Shown in pieces: positions 54,531 through 62,707 of a DNA stretch of 62,707 nt. Both the position numbers and the translations under genes were made by a program. This DNA comes from Planctomycetia bacterium TMED53 (lineage in GTDB: Bacteria > Planctomycetota > UBA8108 > UBA1146), in NCBI GenBank assembly GCA_002167285.1, contig NHDG01000065.1, forward strand, positions 1 to 62,707. The letters are read 5' to 3'. A model generated the notes under the pieces. The model was given only the letters and a program-made list of their open reading frames with translations, did not search any database and was not told where the DNA came from. Numbering within the stretch: position 1 is the stretch's first letter; each line of letters opens with the position of its first letter.

Positions 54531-54568
54531 AAAAAAATGGGTGGTGAGAGTTTTCTCTCACCACCCAT
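54531..54568 (-). terminator. Intrinsic terminator after the 54-58 kb dockerin-like gene
   Basis: On the minus strand, 14-base arms ATGGGTGGTGAGAG and complement (54568-54555 and 54550-54537) flank a four-base loop, followed by seven Ts (54537-54531). It is 36 bases past the stop. Confidence 0.94.
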
Positions 54569-54604
54569 CAAGCGGATCTTAAGGATCCTTTTTACAACCG
54601 CTCT

Positions 54605-57600
54605 TTAGCAGCCGTTGTAGGTGTCACAGGTCAGACCGTCATCGGTCGGATCAGGTCCGCAAACACTAGGTCCAGGATCTGCCGGAGCAGGACCACCGGA
54701 GAAGAGTGCAGCAAGACCGTAGATGGCGTCTGCAATGTTCACTCCGCCGTCGTCATTCTGGTCACAGCTGTCAGCACAACCACAGGGTGTTCCACCGGAG
54801 AAGAGGGCTGCCAAAAGGAAGACCTCATCCGCGATGTTGAATCCACCGTCTTGGTTGGTGTCACCACGCTTGAACTGGGGACCTCCACCTCCACCGCCAC
54901 CGGCGATGAAGTCGGCGTAGTCGGTGGCAAGTGTCGTCTGATCACCGCCGTAGCCGCCGAACTCCCAAGATTGAACCACAGTGTTACCACCGGTGGTGTT
55001 GGTGCTGGCGATACCCGTGTTGTACTGAGGGATCGGAACGTTGTTGACATCGACGAGCGCATCGTCGGAAGCCCAGATCACACCTGCGCTAGCGACGCCA
55101 GCGTCAGTGGTGGCAAGGGTCAACTGGTCTGTCCAGTCGTCATCAGCTTGGTCTTGGGTGTAAGGGATATCCTGGTTGGCACTCATATCGAGGCCTTGCC
55201 CGGAATCGAATCCGTCCATTGCAGTGAAGGTGTCATCTCCGTCACCGGTATCGTAGGTCAAGTCATCGACACCGTCACGTCCATCAAAGAGGGAAGGCAC
55301 ATGGATAAATCCGAAGTGGTCGCCACCTTCAAAGTAAACACCCTTACCTGCTTCACCGAGGGCTGCCAAATCGTCGCCTTCTGCGGCAGTGATTCGGTAG
55401 TCGTTAGGAACGGTACCGGTCATTGCCCACACATTCGTTACGTTGGCATCGAGTGCACATGGGTAATCGAGCCAGCTTGCGCGGACGAGAGCAGCATTAC
55501 GACCTGCGGAGGTCAGAGCGCTGAGAAGCAAATCACCACTATCCGTGATTCCGACATCCCCGGCATCTGCCAAGCCTTCAACAGCAAAAATCAGATCGCT
55601 GTAATCGGTGTATGTGAGAACGCCGACGATCACGGCTGCAGGGTTGGGGCCGCCACCACAGTCAGTGACGACTTCGTAGACGTAAGTTCCATCGGCGACG
55701 CCAAGGTCGACGTAGGAGTTGTCGGTTGCACCCAGAGTTGCCACAGATACGCCGTCACGAAGAATCTCCTGTGAAGCGGCGTTGGTGTTCGGGGTCCAAG
55801 TCAGGGAGACGTCACCATTGGTGCAGTCAGCAGTTCCTGCAAGGTCAGCAGTCGGCTGGCAGTCATTGATGGTGTACTCAAGGGTTCCGATACCCGCGGC
55901 GTTGAAGGTGCCGAGGCGAATCAGGTACTCCTGGCCTGCGACTGCAGGGATCACCGCTTCTGCCAAGAAGATCGCACAAGCAGGGTTATTGGTCGGGTTG
56001 GCACCCACGTTGGCATCGTCACTGCATGCAATCACTAATGAAGGATCGTCGAGCAGTGCTGCATCGTAAGTGTATACCGCCAACATCGAGTCGCCTCCGG
56101 TAATGGTATTACCGGCGCTACAGGTACTCACGAGTACGTCACCATCGAAGCCTGCAGTCCAGCGAACGAAGATGTCGTTGGAGATCTGATCTAACCCTGT
56201 TCCAAAGTCACAAATCAGCAGATCAAGAGGTTGTCCGATGGTTGTGGTGTAAGGGGTGGCGATCTCCTGCTGGTAGGTTCCAGACGCAATCACAGATGCG
56301 CCTGAAGGCCAGTTGTTGGCCGGAGAAGTTTGAAGAGTACAGCCGGCAAAGTTGATGATGCTGCCGGTTCCGCCTGGACCAGTCCAGGAAGAGATCAGAA
56401 CATCGGTGTCCTGGTACTCAAACTGAGCTGCCGTGGTGAATGTCAGCTGTGTAGAATCGACAGTCGCTTCCACATTGCCGTCGACTTCGATGACCCAGGA
56501 AGCTGCTCCGCCGGCATCGTCCCAACTCAGGTTCCAGGTGGTATCACCAGGGGTCTGATTGCACTGGAGATTGGCGATACCACCGGCAGAACCACAAGTT
56601 CCTGCAACGGCGACGGAGTAACCGATGTCCATGACGTAACGGTTTTCAGGGAAGCCAATTCCTGAAAGTGGGGAGGGTGTATTCAGACCACAATCAAGAG
56701 AAACGATGTAGCTACTGCCATTTTCAACTGTGGCATCGGTACTGTTCATGAACCAAGAGTGCCCTTCTGCTTGGCCGTCGGGAGTGTAGATCTCGACGAC
56801 GAGTCCAGCACTGGGGCCGTAGCTGGTCATGCACTGAAGGGCGTTGTCGGTGGCTCCAAGTCCATCAGGGTCGACCACACCGGTTCCGAGAACGAAGTTG
56901 ATCGCCGGGACGCCGACTGCTAATGGAACCTGGAACTCTTCTTCGTAGACCATCAACATCGTTGCATTACCCGGATCAGGGGTTTGGGCGACGTTCGTGC
57001 CTGCGGTGTAAGTAAAGTTCTGGGGGCCGCCACCATTGGTATCGATGATGAGGCGAACGCGAATCGGTTGGGTTCCTGAGCCTCCTCCACCGGGGACGGC
57101 CTCTGCGGTGGTCGTGACGCACTCGACGGTGATTTCGTCACTGATACCATAGCCATTCACCAAGTCAAAGGCTCTCAGGTAGGAGTTGTTAGCGTGAAGG
57201 TTATTAGCCTGGCAAGCCACACAGCCGACCAGTGTCGGACCTGCAGCGTAAGGAATCATGGATCCAGCAACGGTGGGTGGGCAATCCTCGGGACGGTAAA
57301 TGTAGCAGCAGGTCAAAGAAGAGGTCTCAGTACCAACGACTCCTTCAAGCTCGACCCTTGTTGCACCTGCGGAAACACCATTGAAAGTCCCGGTGACCGG
57401 GCCGGCGGTTCCATCCAGCTGACCTGACAGAACTCCGTTGAGGTAGTAGTTCACCGTGTCGTACTGCACGGGGTTTTCCCAAGTAAGGGTTGCTGTGTCT
57501 GAAGGAGCGTCATACTCGCAGACTAAGGCAGCCGGAGCGGCGATTGCGACAAAGGAAACTTCCATATCGGTCACACCGATGGAAGCGGCATCGAATCCAC

Positions 57601-58057
57601 CCACACGAATGAGATAAGATTCACCGCCAAGAACGGGGACATTTGCCATGCTTGAGCCGAAGTTGGCACAAGCGAGGCCGCAGGAGTCTCCACCGTTGCC
57701 ACTGCAAGCTAGCTCAACCAAGGCACCACAGCCACCTACTGCGTCGTACATGAGGATCGAAGTATTGAACAGTGCATTCGCACAGGTACTAAAGCTGACC
57801 GCTCCATCACTGGGCGCAGTCCAGCTGAACCAAACATCGGCATTGACAGTTCCAATGTCACCACCGACACAAATGGTACTATCTGGTAGTGCCGGGTTAC
57901 TATCGGTTGCAGCAGAGGTGTCGACCTGAACAGTCAACGAACCCGTTGCGGTCAAAGCGATGGGTTGTGCGTTGGCACACTCATCCGCACCCTGCGCGCC
58001 GACGACGCCGCAGGAGAGTAACGTAAATATCGCCACCAAAAACGGTAGGTGTCTCAT
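54605..58057 (-). CDS. Giant secreted protein: PPC-like, Fn3-like, EGGD and dockerin-like modules
   Basis: The 1150-residue product has a signal peptide (LPFLVAIFTLLSCGVVGA), a PPC-like domain (GADECANA, DVWFSWTAP), an Fn3-like unit, and an unrecognised domain of about 220 residues (265-480). More Fn3-like units and a second PPC-like domain (DIFVRWTAGFDGDVLVSTC) follow. Near 870-1060 lies the EGGD domain (VWAMTGTVP, VYFEGGDHFGF, SWEFGGYGGD). The dockerin-like end (GDTNQDGGFNIADE, DQNDDGGVNIADA) has a Cys tail ending YNGC without the usual final Pro. No enzymatic signature is seen. AGGAAGGG precedes the ATG. It shares the EGGD module with two neighbours. Confidence 0.88.
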   Translation of the reverse strand: MRHLPFLVAIFTLLSCGVVGAQGADECANAQPIALTATGSLTVQVDTSAATDSNPALPDSTICVGGDIGTVNADVWFSWTAPSDGAVSFSTCANALFNTSILMYDAVGGCGALVELACSGNGGDSCGLACANFGSSMANVPVLGGESYLIRVGGFDAASIGVTDMEVSFVAIAAPAALVCEYDAPSDTATLTWENPVQYDTVNYYLNGVLSGQLDGTAGPVTGTFNGVSAGATRVELEGVVGTETSSLTCCYIYRPEDCPPTVAGSMIPYAAGPTLVGCVACQANNLHANNSYLRAFDLVNGYGISDEITVECVTTTAEAVPGGGGSGTQPIRVRLIIDTNGGGPQNFTYTAGTNVAQTPDPGNATMLMVYEEEFQVPLAVGVPAINFVLGTGVVDPDGLGATDNALQCMTSYGPSAGLVVEIYTPDGQAEGHSWFMNSTDATVENGSSYIVSLDCGLNTPSPLSGIGFPENRYVMDIGYSVAVAGTCGSAGGIANLQCNQTPGDTTWNLSWDDAGGAASWVIEVDGNVEATVDSTQLTFTTAAQFEYQDTDVLISSWTGPGGTGSIINFAGCTLQTSPANNWPSGASVIASGTYQQEIATPYTTTIGQPLDLLICDFGTGLDQISNDIFVRWTAGFDGDVLVSTCSAGNTITGGDSMLAVYTYDAALLDDPSLVIACSDDANVGANPTNNPACAIFLAEAVIPAVAGQEYLIRLGTFNAAGIGTLEYTINDCQPTADLAGTADCTNGDVSLTWTPNTNAASQEILRDGVSVATLGATDNSYVDLGVADGTYVYEVVTDCGGGPNPAAVIVGVLTYTDYSDLIFAVEGLADAGDVGITDSGDLLLSALTSAGRNAALVRASWLDYPCALDANVTNVWAMTGTVPNDYRITAAEGDDLAALGEAGKGVYFEGGDHFGFIHVPSLFDGRDGVDDLTYDTGDGDDTFTAMDGFDSGQGLDMSANQDIPYTQDQADDDWTDQLTLATTDAGVASAGVIWASDDALVDVNNVPIPQYNTGIASTNTTGGNTVVQSWEFGGYGGDQTTLATDYADFIAGGGGGGGPQFKRGDTNQDGGFNIADEVFLLAALFSGGTPCGCADSCDQNDDGGVNIADAIYGLAALFSGGPAPADPGPSVCGPDPTDDGLTCDTYNGC

Positions 58058-58373
58058 AGGTGAAAACCCTTCCTGGTTTTTGAATCTCTCTCATGAGATT
58101 CGGATACACACGAGTAAATCCTCCGGGGCAAATCCCAGAGAAAGTCTCTTTGGAACAAAACAAAAACTGACCTGAAGGCAATAGTGGAGGTTCTTGTCCG
58201 GGACGGAAGTGAAGCAGGTCGGGGTCATGGACGCCGATAACATCGCTTTCTTCCGGAAAAAAACCAGCTTTTCTTGCCTAAGGTACAATTAGCCCATTAA
58301 CCCCAAATTTACCGATCAATAGCTCTGGGTCAACCACCTGCCAAGGTGGGAAGAGGAACGATCAGGACTGATT
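58058..58373. promoter_or_regulatory. Intergenic region between two giant genes
   Basis: These 316 bases lie between the stop of the 58.4 kb gene and the start of the 54.6 kb gene. A short imperfect dyad near 58335-58350 (CCACCT with AGGTGG) lacks a T-run, so it is not called a terminator. No open frame is convincing. A promoter for the downstream gene is assumed. Confidence 0.35.
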
Positions 58374-60380
58374 TCAGGGACAATTTGCCGAGTTTTCGCA
58401 ATCCAAGTCCTCAGCGGAGGTTGGGTCTGTCCCACATGCGCCAGCGGGCTGGGGTAAATCCGGGGATCCGGGAATAAAGAGGTGGGAAAGAAGGTAGATG
58501 GCATCCGCTAAATTGACACCTTCATCGTCATTGCAGTCGGCGGCATCTCGACATTCGATCGGGGCTGCTCCGGGAACGAAGAGAGATTCCAAAACCAAAA
58601 TGGCATCGACCAGATTGACCGAGTCATCAAAGTTGATGTCACCGCGACGAAATTCGGAGTCGATGGCGCTTCCTCTGAACTCCATGACGGTATGAACATC
58701 GGGGAATCCCATATCTGTCAGTGAAGTAGGGGTCAGGGTCGAGCAGAACGGGGCGGTGAACCAGGTCTCATCTGTTTCTCCCCCGAAGTTAGAACCGAGT
58801 ATCAACAGATGCCCATCGAGACTTCCATCGGGAAGGTGGACTTCGACAACAAGGTCGATTCCACAAGGGACCTCGATGGGAGCGTCTAGCGTTAAGCAAT
58901 AGTTCAGCAGCTCGAATTGGGGAACTTCAAAAGTTTGTTCATGGAGAAGAATTAGTTCTGCTGGATCGTCAATCAACCCGCCATTGAGGTCTTCATAGAC
59001 TCTGATCATCAAAGGTTGCGTGAGGAAGGAAGTTCCTGGGTCAGATTTTTCAATCCCAACCCTCACCGCTTCCAGATGGAACCCATTCGATAGTTGAAAT
59101 GGAGTTGTGCAGGGAGATAGTCTACGCCAGTAAGATTGTTCTCGGTGTCCGGTGGCGTCCCCGCAAAAAGGAGTTCCTTGTTCTAGGGATTCATTATCCA
59201 GCGAATGGCTCAGCTCTATTGAGGTCGGATTACAACCCGGGACGAGGAGGTCGCAGGATGCTGCAGGTGTCCAGCTGTTTCCTGAATATCCTTGAGCTTC
59301 AAGTCTGATCAGTGATGGCAATGATGAACTCAAGCCTTGCCATGACCCTGCATTGGCTGAAACGGTGTCAATGAGGATTCCATTGACGCGAATCTCCACC
59401 CACTGAGCGGGTGTATTGATGTTCCAAGAGGTAAGGATGGTTCCATCGCTCAAGGCATTGCATGAGAAATCTGAGAGAGGTGGGATCAAGACTGGGCAAT
59501 CTGAATGACCCTCAACGATAGATATCGTATTGCTGGAATTATCGACGACCCAGTAACTCATCATGCCAAATGGGTCGGCGAGGGGAGACACCGCAGGGCG
59601 CGAGCTCTCGATACCGTTAATAAAAAACCCATGATTGCTGAGGTCTACTGGAGCCAATGCCACGGAGCTCTGAGTCGAAACGGAAGAGACGGTCGTGACT
59701 CTTCCAGCGAGATCATTGCCGTGGGGAATGGCGAGGCGATCACAGTCAGCACGGTATGCAAGGCCATTGCCTAAGCCTGCAGAATCGGGGTGCTCGACTG
59801 AAACCCCCAGATAAGTCCCGTCGGTAATCGACAATAAGTCGTATCGATCAGTGGTGATGTCCGCAGCCCAAAGTCCATTTGCGCCATCCCAGCAAATTCC
59901 ACCGATGAATCCGCCACCTTGTAACTGGGCGATACCTACCAGAACTGGATTAGATCCATCCGCATCTGTACGCCAGATTTCGTTGGGACCCGGAGGGTTA
60001 ATCACACCCCAATATAGGAAAGAACCATCCGTCGTCACGCCGGTGACCGATATACCTGCGGACGGATTGGGGATTGGCCCAATCGAATCGAGGGTGAGGG
60101 CGTCATAAACCCAACTCTCCCCACTGAACAACTCGGCGACAACAAGGATCGGCTGCGCCCATGGGTTGTTCTCAGGCATGTAACAAACGCCGTACGCACT
60201 CGTTCCAGAGAGGGGGAAGGGGCCCGCGACCAAATCTGCCGGATTCATGGGAGCCGGATTGGTACCGCTCGATGGAGTGACTGCTTCTAGCAATCCCCGA
60301 GGGATCGTTTGTCCATTGGCCCAGCCGGGGGCGCTGATCAACAGGAGTAGAATCAGGGTCGTGATGCCACCGATTCTCAT
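58374..60380 (-). CDS. Secreted propeller-like/Fn3-like protein with dockerin-like C-terminus
   Basis: The product, about 668 residues, has a signal peptide (TTLILLLLISAPGWANG). Residues 25-290 have repeated strands with GGFIGGICWDGANGLWAAD and WVVDNSSNTISIV, typical of a beta-propeller, though the repeat count is unclear. An Fn3-like unit (SWNINTPAQWVEIRVNG) and a beta-rich region follow. The dockerin-like end (GDINFDDSVNLVDA, DCNDDEGVNLADA) leads to a Cys tail ending ANCP. I chose ATG 60380, with GGAAG at nine bases and an ideal signal peptide; the ATG at 60419 has no ribosome binding site. A TGTCA-N4-TGACA dyad lies about 195 bases upstream. Confidence 0.86.
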   Translation of the reverse strand: MRIGGITTLILLLLISAPGWANGQTIPRGLLEAVTPSSGTNPAPMNPADLVAGPFPLSGTSAYGVCYMPENNPWAQPILVVAELFSGESWVYDALTLDSIGPIPNPSAGISVTGVTTDGSFLYWGVINPPGPNEIWRTDADGSNPVLVGIAQLQGGGFIGGICWDGANGLWAADITTDRYDLLSITDGTYLGVSVEHPDSAGLGNGLAYRADCDRLAIPHGNDLAGRVTTVSSVSTQSSVALAPVDLSNHGFFINGIESSRPAVSPLADPFGMMSYWVVDNSSNTISIVEGHSDCPVLIPPLSDFSCNALSDGTILTSWNINTPAQWVEIRVNGILIDTVSANAGSWQGLSSSLPSLIRLEAQGYSGNSWTPAASCDLLVPGCNPTSIELSHSLDNESLEQGTPFCGDATGHREQSYWRRLSPCTTPFQLSNGFHLEAVRVGIEKSDPGTSFLTQPLMIRVYEDLNGGLIDDPAELILLHEQTFEVPQFELLNYCLTLDAPIEVPCGIDLVVEVHLPDGSLDGHLLILGSNFGGETDETWFTAPFCSTLTPTSLTDMGFPDVHTVMEFRGSAIDSEFRRGDINFDDSVNLVDAILVLESLFVPGAAPIECRDAADCNDDEGVNLADAIYLLSHLFIPGSPDLPQPAGACGTDPTSAEDLDCENSANCP

Positions 60381-60572
60381 ACTTGTAATCTTCCGGGTCT
60401 TCAAATCTCTATCGCTCATCGTCGTTGGTCCGCCGTTGGGATAAATAGCAGTTGAAATCCGGATCGCTCAATAATTGGGGGCTCAGTTGTATCCGGCGTT
60501 TGAATAACGTTCTCAGGTAAATTAACGGTCATTCATGAGGCAAGCGAGACGATTCTGACTCTTGAGATATGT

Positions 60573-60588
60573 CTGTCATAAATGACAG
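60573..60588. promoter_or_regulatory. TGTCA-N4-TGACA dyad upstream of the 58-60 kb gene
   Basis: CTGTCATAAATGACAG at 60573-60588 has perfect seven-base arms and is followed by GT. The core matches the site at 37301-37314 at 12 of 14 bases. The rest of the 397-base gap (60381-60777) holds only this dyad, the terminator of the right-edge gene and a T/A-rich stretch. Confidence 0.55.
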
Positions 60589-60687
60589 GTATGGCAGGTG
60601 GGGGTGTACAAAACCGCCGAGTCTGGAAGTGAAATTAGGGGGAGGTATTGAGTCTCTTCAACAGTGAAGCAACAACAAAGTAGACTC

Positions 60688-60725
60688 AAAAAAAGGGCCC
60701 CTCTGCTTCGCGCAGAGGGGCCCTT
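60688..60725 (-). terminator. Intrinsic terminator after the right-edge dockerin-like gene
   Basis: On the minus strand, 14-base arms (60725-60712 and 60706-60693, AAGGGCCCCTCTGC and complement) flank a five-base loop, followed by a run of Ts (60694-60688). It lies 52 bases past the stop. Confidence 0.94.
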
Positions 60726-60777
60726 GAAGAAAGTCACCTAAGAGAAAGGCAACCTTCTTGATCCTATCCAGCCAAGC

Positions 60778-62707
60778 TTATGGGCATGGCGGGAAGGACA
60801 CACAGTCGAGCACATCAGTATCGGTCGGATCGACTCCACAGCTGGTCGGTGTCGGAGCAGGTCCGCCACTGAACAGGGCTGCTAGAGAGAAGATCGCGTC
60901 CGCAATGTTGACTCCACCGTCGTCGTTGGCGTCACAGGCGTCCGAGCAGGTTCCGGCAGGACCTCCACTGAAGAGTGAAGCCAACAGGAAGATGGCGTCT
61001 GCAATGTTGAATCCACCGTCAGCGTTGCAGTCACCACGGACAAACTCAGGCAGAGAAGGTCCGCCACCACCACCGAAGGCAGCGAGCATACGCGCAGCAA
61101 GATCAGTTTGATCGCCACCGTAACCGCCAAACTCCCAGGATTGGACGAGGACGTTTCCGATTGGTGAGCCACCGAGATCTTCGTTCTGACTGTATGCACC
61201 AGTGAAGTAGGCGCCGCCCGCTTGTGCCCAGATGGCACCCACGTTTGGTCCGCCAGCTTCAGGGCCAACGGTCAACTGGTCAGTCCAGTCATTACCCGCG
61301 GCATCCTGGTTGTAAGCCACTCCGACCAGATCACTCCAGTTGACAGGGTTTCCACCACCGTCAACGAGAAGCGTATCGAGGCCATCCATGGAGGTGAAGG
61401 TATCGTCACCGTCGGTAGCGCTCAGCACTCCGTCGTAGTTATCAAAGGATCCACCTGGTGGGTTGAATCCCCAGTTGTCGCCACCTTCGAAGTAGACGTT
61501 GACACCTGCTTCAACCCAGGCACCCATGGCATCCAGGTCTGCAGTCGTCATGCGACCATCATCTGGGAAGGTACCACTCATGATCCAAACGCGATCGTAA
61601 GTGCCGATGACGTTACCCACGAGATTGCTGGGGAAGTCAGCGACAGAGAGGAAACCGATACCATTCGCAGTCAAGGCTGCGCTGAGGGCGGCTCCACTAT
61701 CGACCAAGCCTGCTCCAGCAAGGTTTTCAGTGACGACGATCAAGTCGGTTTCGCCACCAGAGGCGCAGGAGACTGTGACGGTGATGTTGGCGAGGTTACC
61801 TGCAACACCACCCGCACAAATGCCGGTGACGGTGTAGAGGTAAGAGCCATTAGCAAGTCCGAGATCTGAGTAGCTCACGGTTCCTGCAGGAAGGCCGCTG
61901 GCAATCACGACTCCATCACGACTCACGTCGTAGTTGTCGTAGCCCGCATCGACCCAAGTCAGGAAGACCTCGTCGGTGGCGCAGTCATGTGATCCGGTCA
62001 AGCCGGTGATGGCGTCACCACAGAAGTCGTTGATGGTCAGGGTCACCTGTCCGGCGGTACCTGCTCCGAACCCACCCACACGAACGTAGTAGGTTTCACC
62101 AGCGGTGCTGAGGAAGCTTCCGTCGGAGTGGAAAGCCTGGCAGTTCGGGTCAGCGACGCCATCGCCCTGGCAATCGACCTGGGTGAGGGAAGCGCAGTCA
62201 CCAGAGAACCACTCGACATCGGTGTCGAATCCAGCGGGGTCACAGGTGGTCCACTCGATGAGGCCATCGAAAACAGCCGTGTAGGTGTACCAGCCGTCAG
62301 TGCTCATTGCACCGAAGAATGTGCCACCTGGGCAGTCCGCAGGGTTGGCGCTGTCAGTCAATCCGGTCGTATCGATGAGGTTGCCACCCGCAACTAATGG
62401 AAGCGCAGTGCAGCACTCGTCTGCATCAACGATGCAGCAGTTGGGTGTACCAATGCAGTCTGCATCGAGGCAGTCCGCAAGGGTATCTCCGTCGTCATCG
62501 ATTCCGTTGTCACAGATTTCTGTTCCACAAACAGCGGTTCCGCCGCAATCAGGGTCGAGGCAGTCGATGGCTCCATCGAGGTCATCGTCGATACCATTGT
62601 CGCAAATCTCACTGGAGACTGCACAGTTGACGGTGAGCTCGTAAAGGCCTTGGCCAGCGCCGAAGCCGTGGACGACGATGATGTAATCGATACCGGCAGT
62701 GGCGGTC
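60778..62707 (-). CDS. Giant secreted protein, C-terminal part (cut by right edge): PPC-like, Fn3-like, EGGD, dockerin-like
   Basis: The frame stays open from 62707 to the stop at 60778, so about 643 codons are visible and the N-terminus lies outside. A start at 62361 would cut a domain in half and is rejected. From the left of the protein: the end of an unrecognised domain (YIIVVHGFGAG), two acidic Cys segments (EICDNGIDDDGD), a PPC-like domain (DGWYTYTAVFDGLIEWTTCD, YYVRVGGFGAG), an Fn3-like unit (VFLTWVDAGYDNYDVSRDG) and the EGGD domain (VWIMSGTFP, VYFEGGDNWGF, SWEFGGYGGD). The dockerin-like end (GDCNADGGFNIADA, DANDDGGVNIADA) leads to a Cys tail ending PPCP. It is secreted by inference from its relatives. 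Confidence 0.9.
   Translation of the reverse strand, partial: TATAGIDYIIVVHGFGAGQGLYELTVNCAVSSEICDNGIDDDLDGAIDCLDPDCGGTAVCGTEICDNGIDDDGDTLADCLDADCIGTPNCCIVDADECCTALPLVAGGNLIDTTGLTDSANPADCPGGTFFGAMSTDGWYTYTAVFDGLIEWTTCDPAGFDTDVEWFSGDCASLTQVDCQGDGVADPNCQAFHSDGSFLSTAGETYYVRVGGFGAGTAGQVTLTINDFCGDAITGLTGSHDCATDEVFLTWVDAGYDNYDVSRDGVVIASGLPAGTVSYSDLGLANGSYLYTVTGICAGGVAGNLANITVTVSCASGGETDLIVVTENLAGAGLVDSGAALSAALTANGIGFLSVADFPSNLVGNVIGTYDRVWIMSGTFPDDGRMTTADLDAMGAWVEAGVNVYFEGGDNWGFNPPGGSFDNYDGVLSATDGDDTFTSMDGLDTLLVDGGGNPVNWSDLVGVAYNQDAAGNDWTDQLTVGPEAGGPNVGAIWAQAGGAYFTGAYSQNEDLGGSPIGNVLVQSWEFGGYGGDQTDLAARMLAAFGGGGGPSLPEFVRGDCNADGGFNIADAIFLLASLFSGGPAGTCSDACDANDDGGVNIADAIFSLAALFSGGPAPTPTSCGVDPTDTDVLDCVSFPPCP

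Noticed and set aside
54851-55774. 307-codon plus-strand frame
   Set aside because: It is antisense to the EGGD region of the 54605-58057 gene; the protein is low-complexity in type.
58335-58351. Terminator after the 58-60 kb gene
   Set aside because: The dyad is short and imperfect and has no T-run on either strand.
61222-61869. 215-codon plus-strand frame
   Set aside because: It is antisense to the EGGD and Fn3-like region of the right-edge gene, with the same artefact as in its paralogues.
62361-62361. Start codon of the right-edge gene at TTG 62361
   Set aside because: The frame is open to 62707 and encodes the first half of the same PPC-like domain and acidic Cys segments.

Overview
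The window is about 62.7 kb of bacterial chromosome that reads as Planctomycetota. The markers are a DUF1549/LamG/DUF1553 protein paired with a Tat-exported DUF1501 protein, two large membrane Ser/Thr kinases, and ten long secreted proteins ending in a dockerin-like double calcium-loop module. Precise taxonomy cannot be read from the sequence; the secreted-protein repertoire suggests a marine or particle-associated organism. I found no rRNA, tRNA, CRISPR array, insertion sequence or phage gene.

Layout. 1-5.8 kb: the start of an FGGY sugar kinase, then two divergent paralogous Ser/Thr kinases, one with a C-terminal formylglycine-generating-enzyme-like domain and one with TPR repeats. 5.8-12 kb: a tight minus-strand operon of TIM-barrel sugar isomerase, Gfo/Idh/MocA dehydrogenase, xylose isomerase (xylA), FAD reductase, ELM1-like protein and a Nudix-FolB fusion. 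12.4-18.7 kb: isochorismatase-like hydrolase overlapping a hybrid histidine kinase; a POT peptide transporter with a large periplasmic insertion overlapping a small HExxH protease; a convergent solitary D12 adenine methyltransferase. 18.7-25.5 kb: three secreted dockerin-like proteins. 25.5-33.3 kb: DUF1501/DUF1553 pair, HD hydrolase, aminopeptidase P, and a VKOR-DsbA fusion. 33.6-42.4 kb: two cohesin-like/dockerin proteins and a 1605-residue M4 protease with cohesin-like and dockerin modules. 42.4-50.9 kb: cupin, LOG family protein, DinB protein, a thioredoxin-fold protein interrupted by an in-frame TGA, a LamG/purple-acid-phosphatase-like protein, a DUF4261 protein, a NeuC-like epimerase and MurJ. 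51-62.7 kb: four giant minus-strand dockerin-like proteins, the last running off the right edge.

How the genes fit together. The 6.6-12 kb operon, with the FGGY kinase nearby, is a sugar isomerisation and oxidation unit that also carries redox and folate genes. The ten secreted proteins share interchangeable modules (dockerin with a Cys-rich tail, cohesin-like, Fn3-like, PPC-like, and an EGGD domain). They look like one family of extracellular or envelope-attached proteins, perhaps assembling by cohesin-dockerin-like contacts. Several are closed by strong intrinsic terminators.

The observations most worth following are the in-frame TGA in the thioredoxin-fold gene (candidate selenoprotein), the shared C-terminal Cys tail, the unnamed EGGD domain in three giant proteins, the Nudix-FolB fusion, and the GspG-like insertion in the POT transporter.
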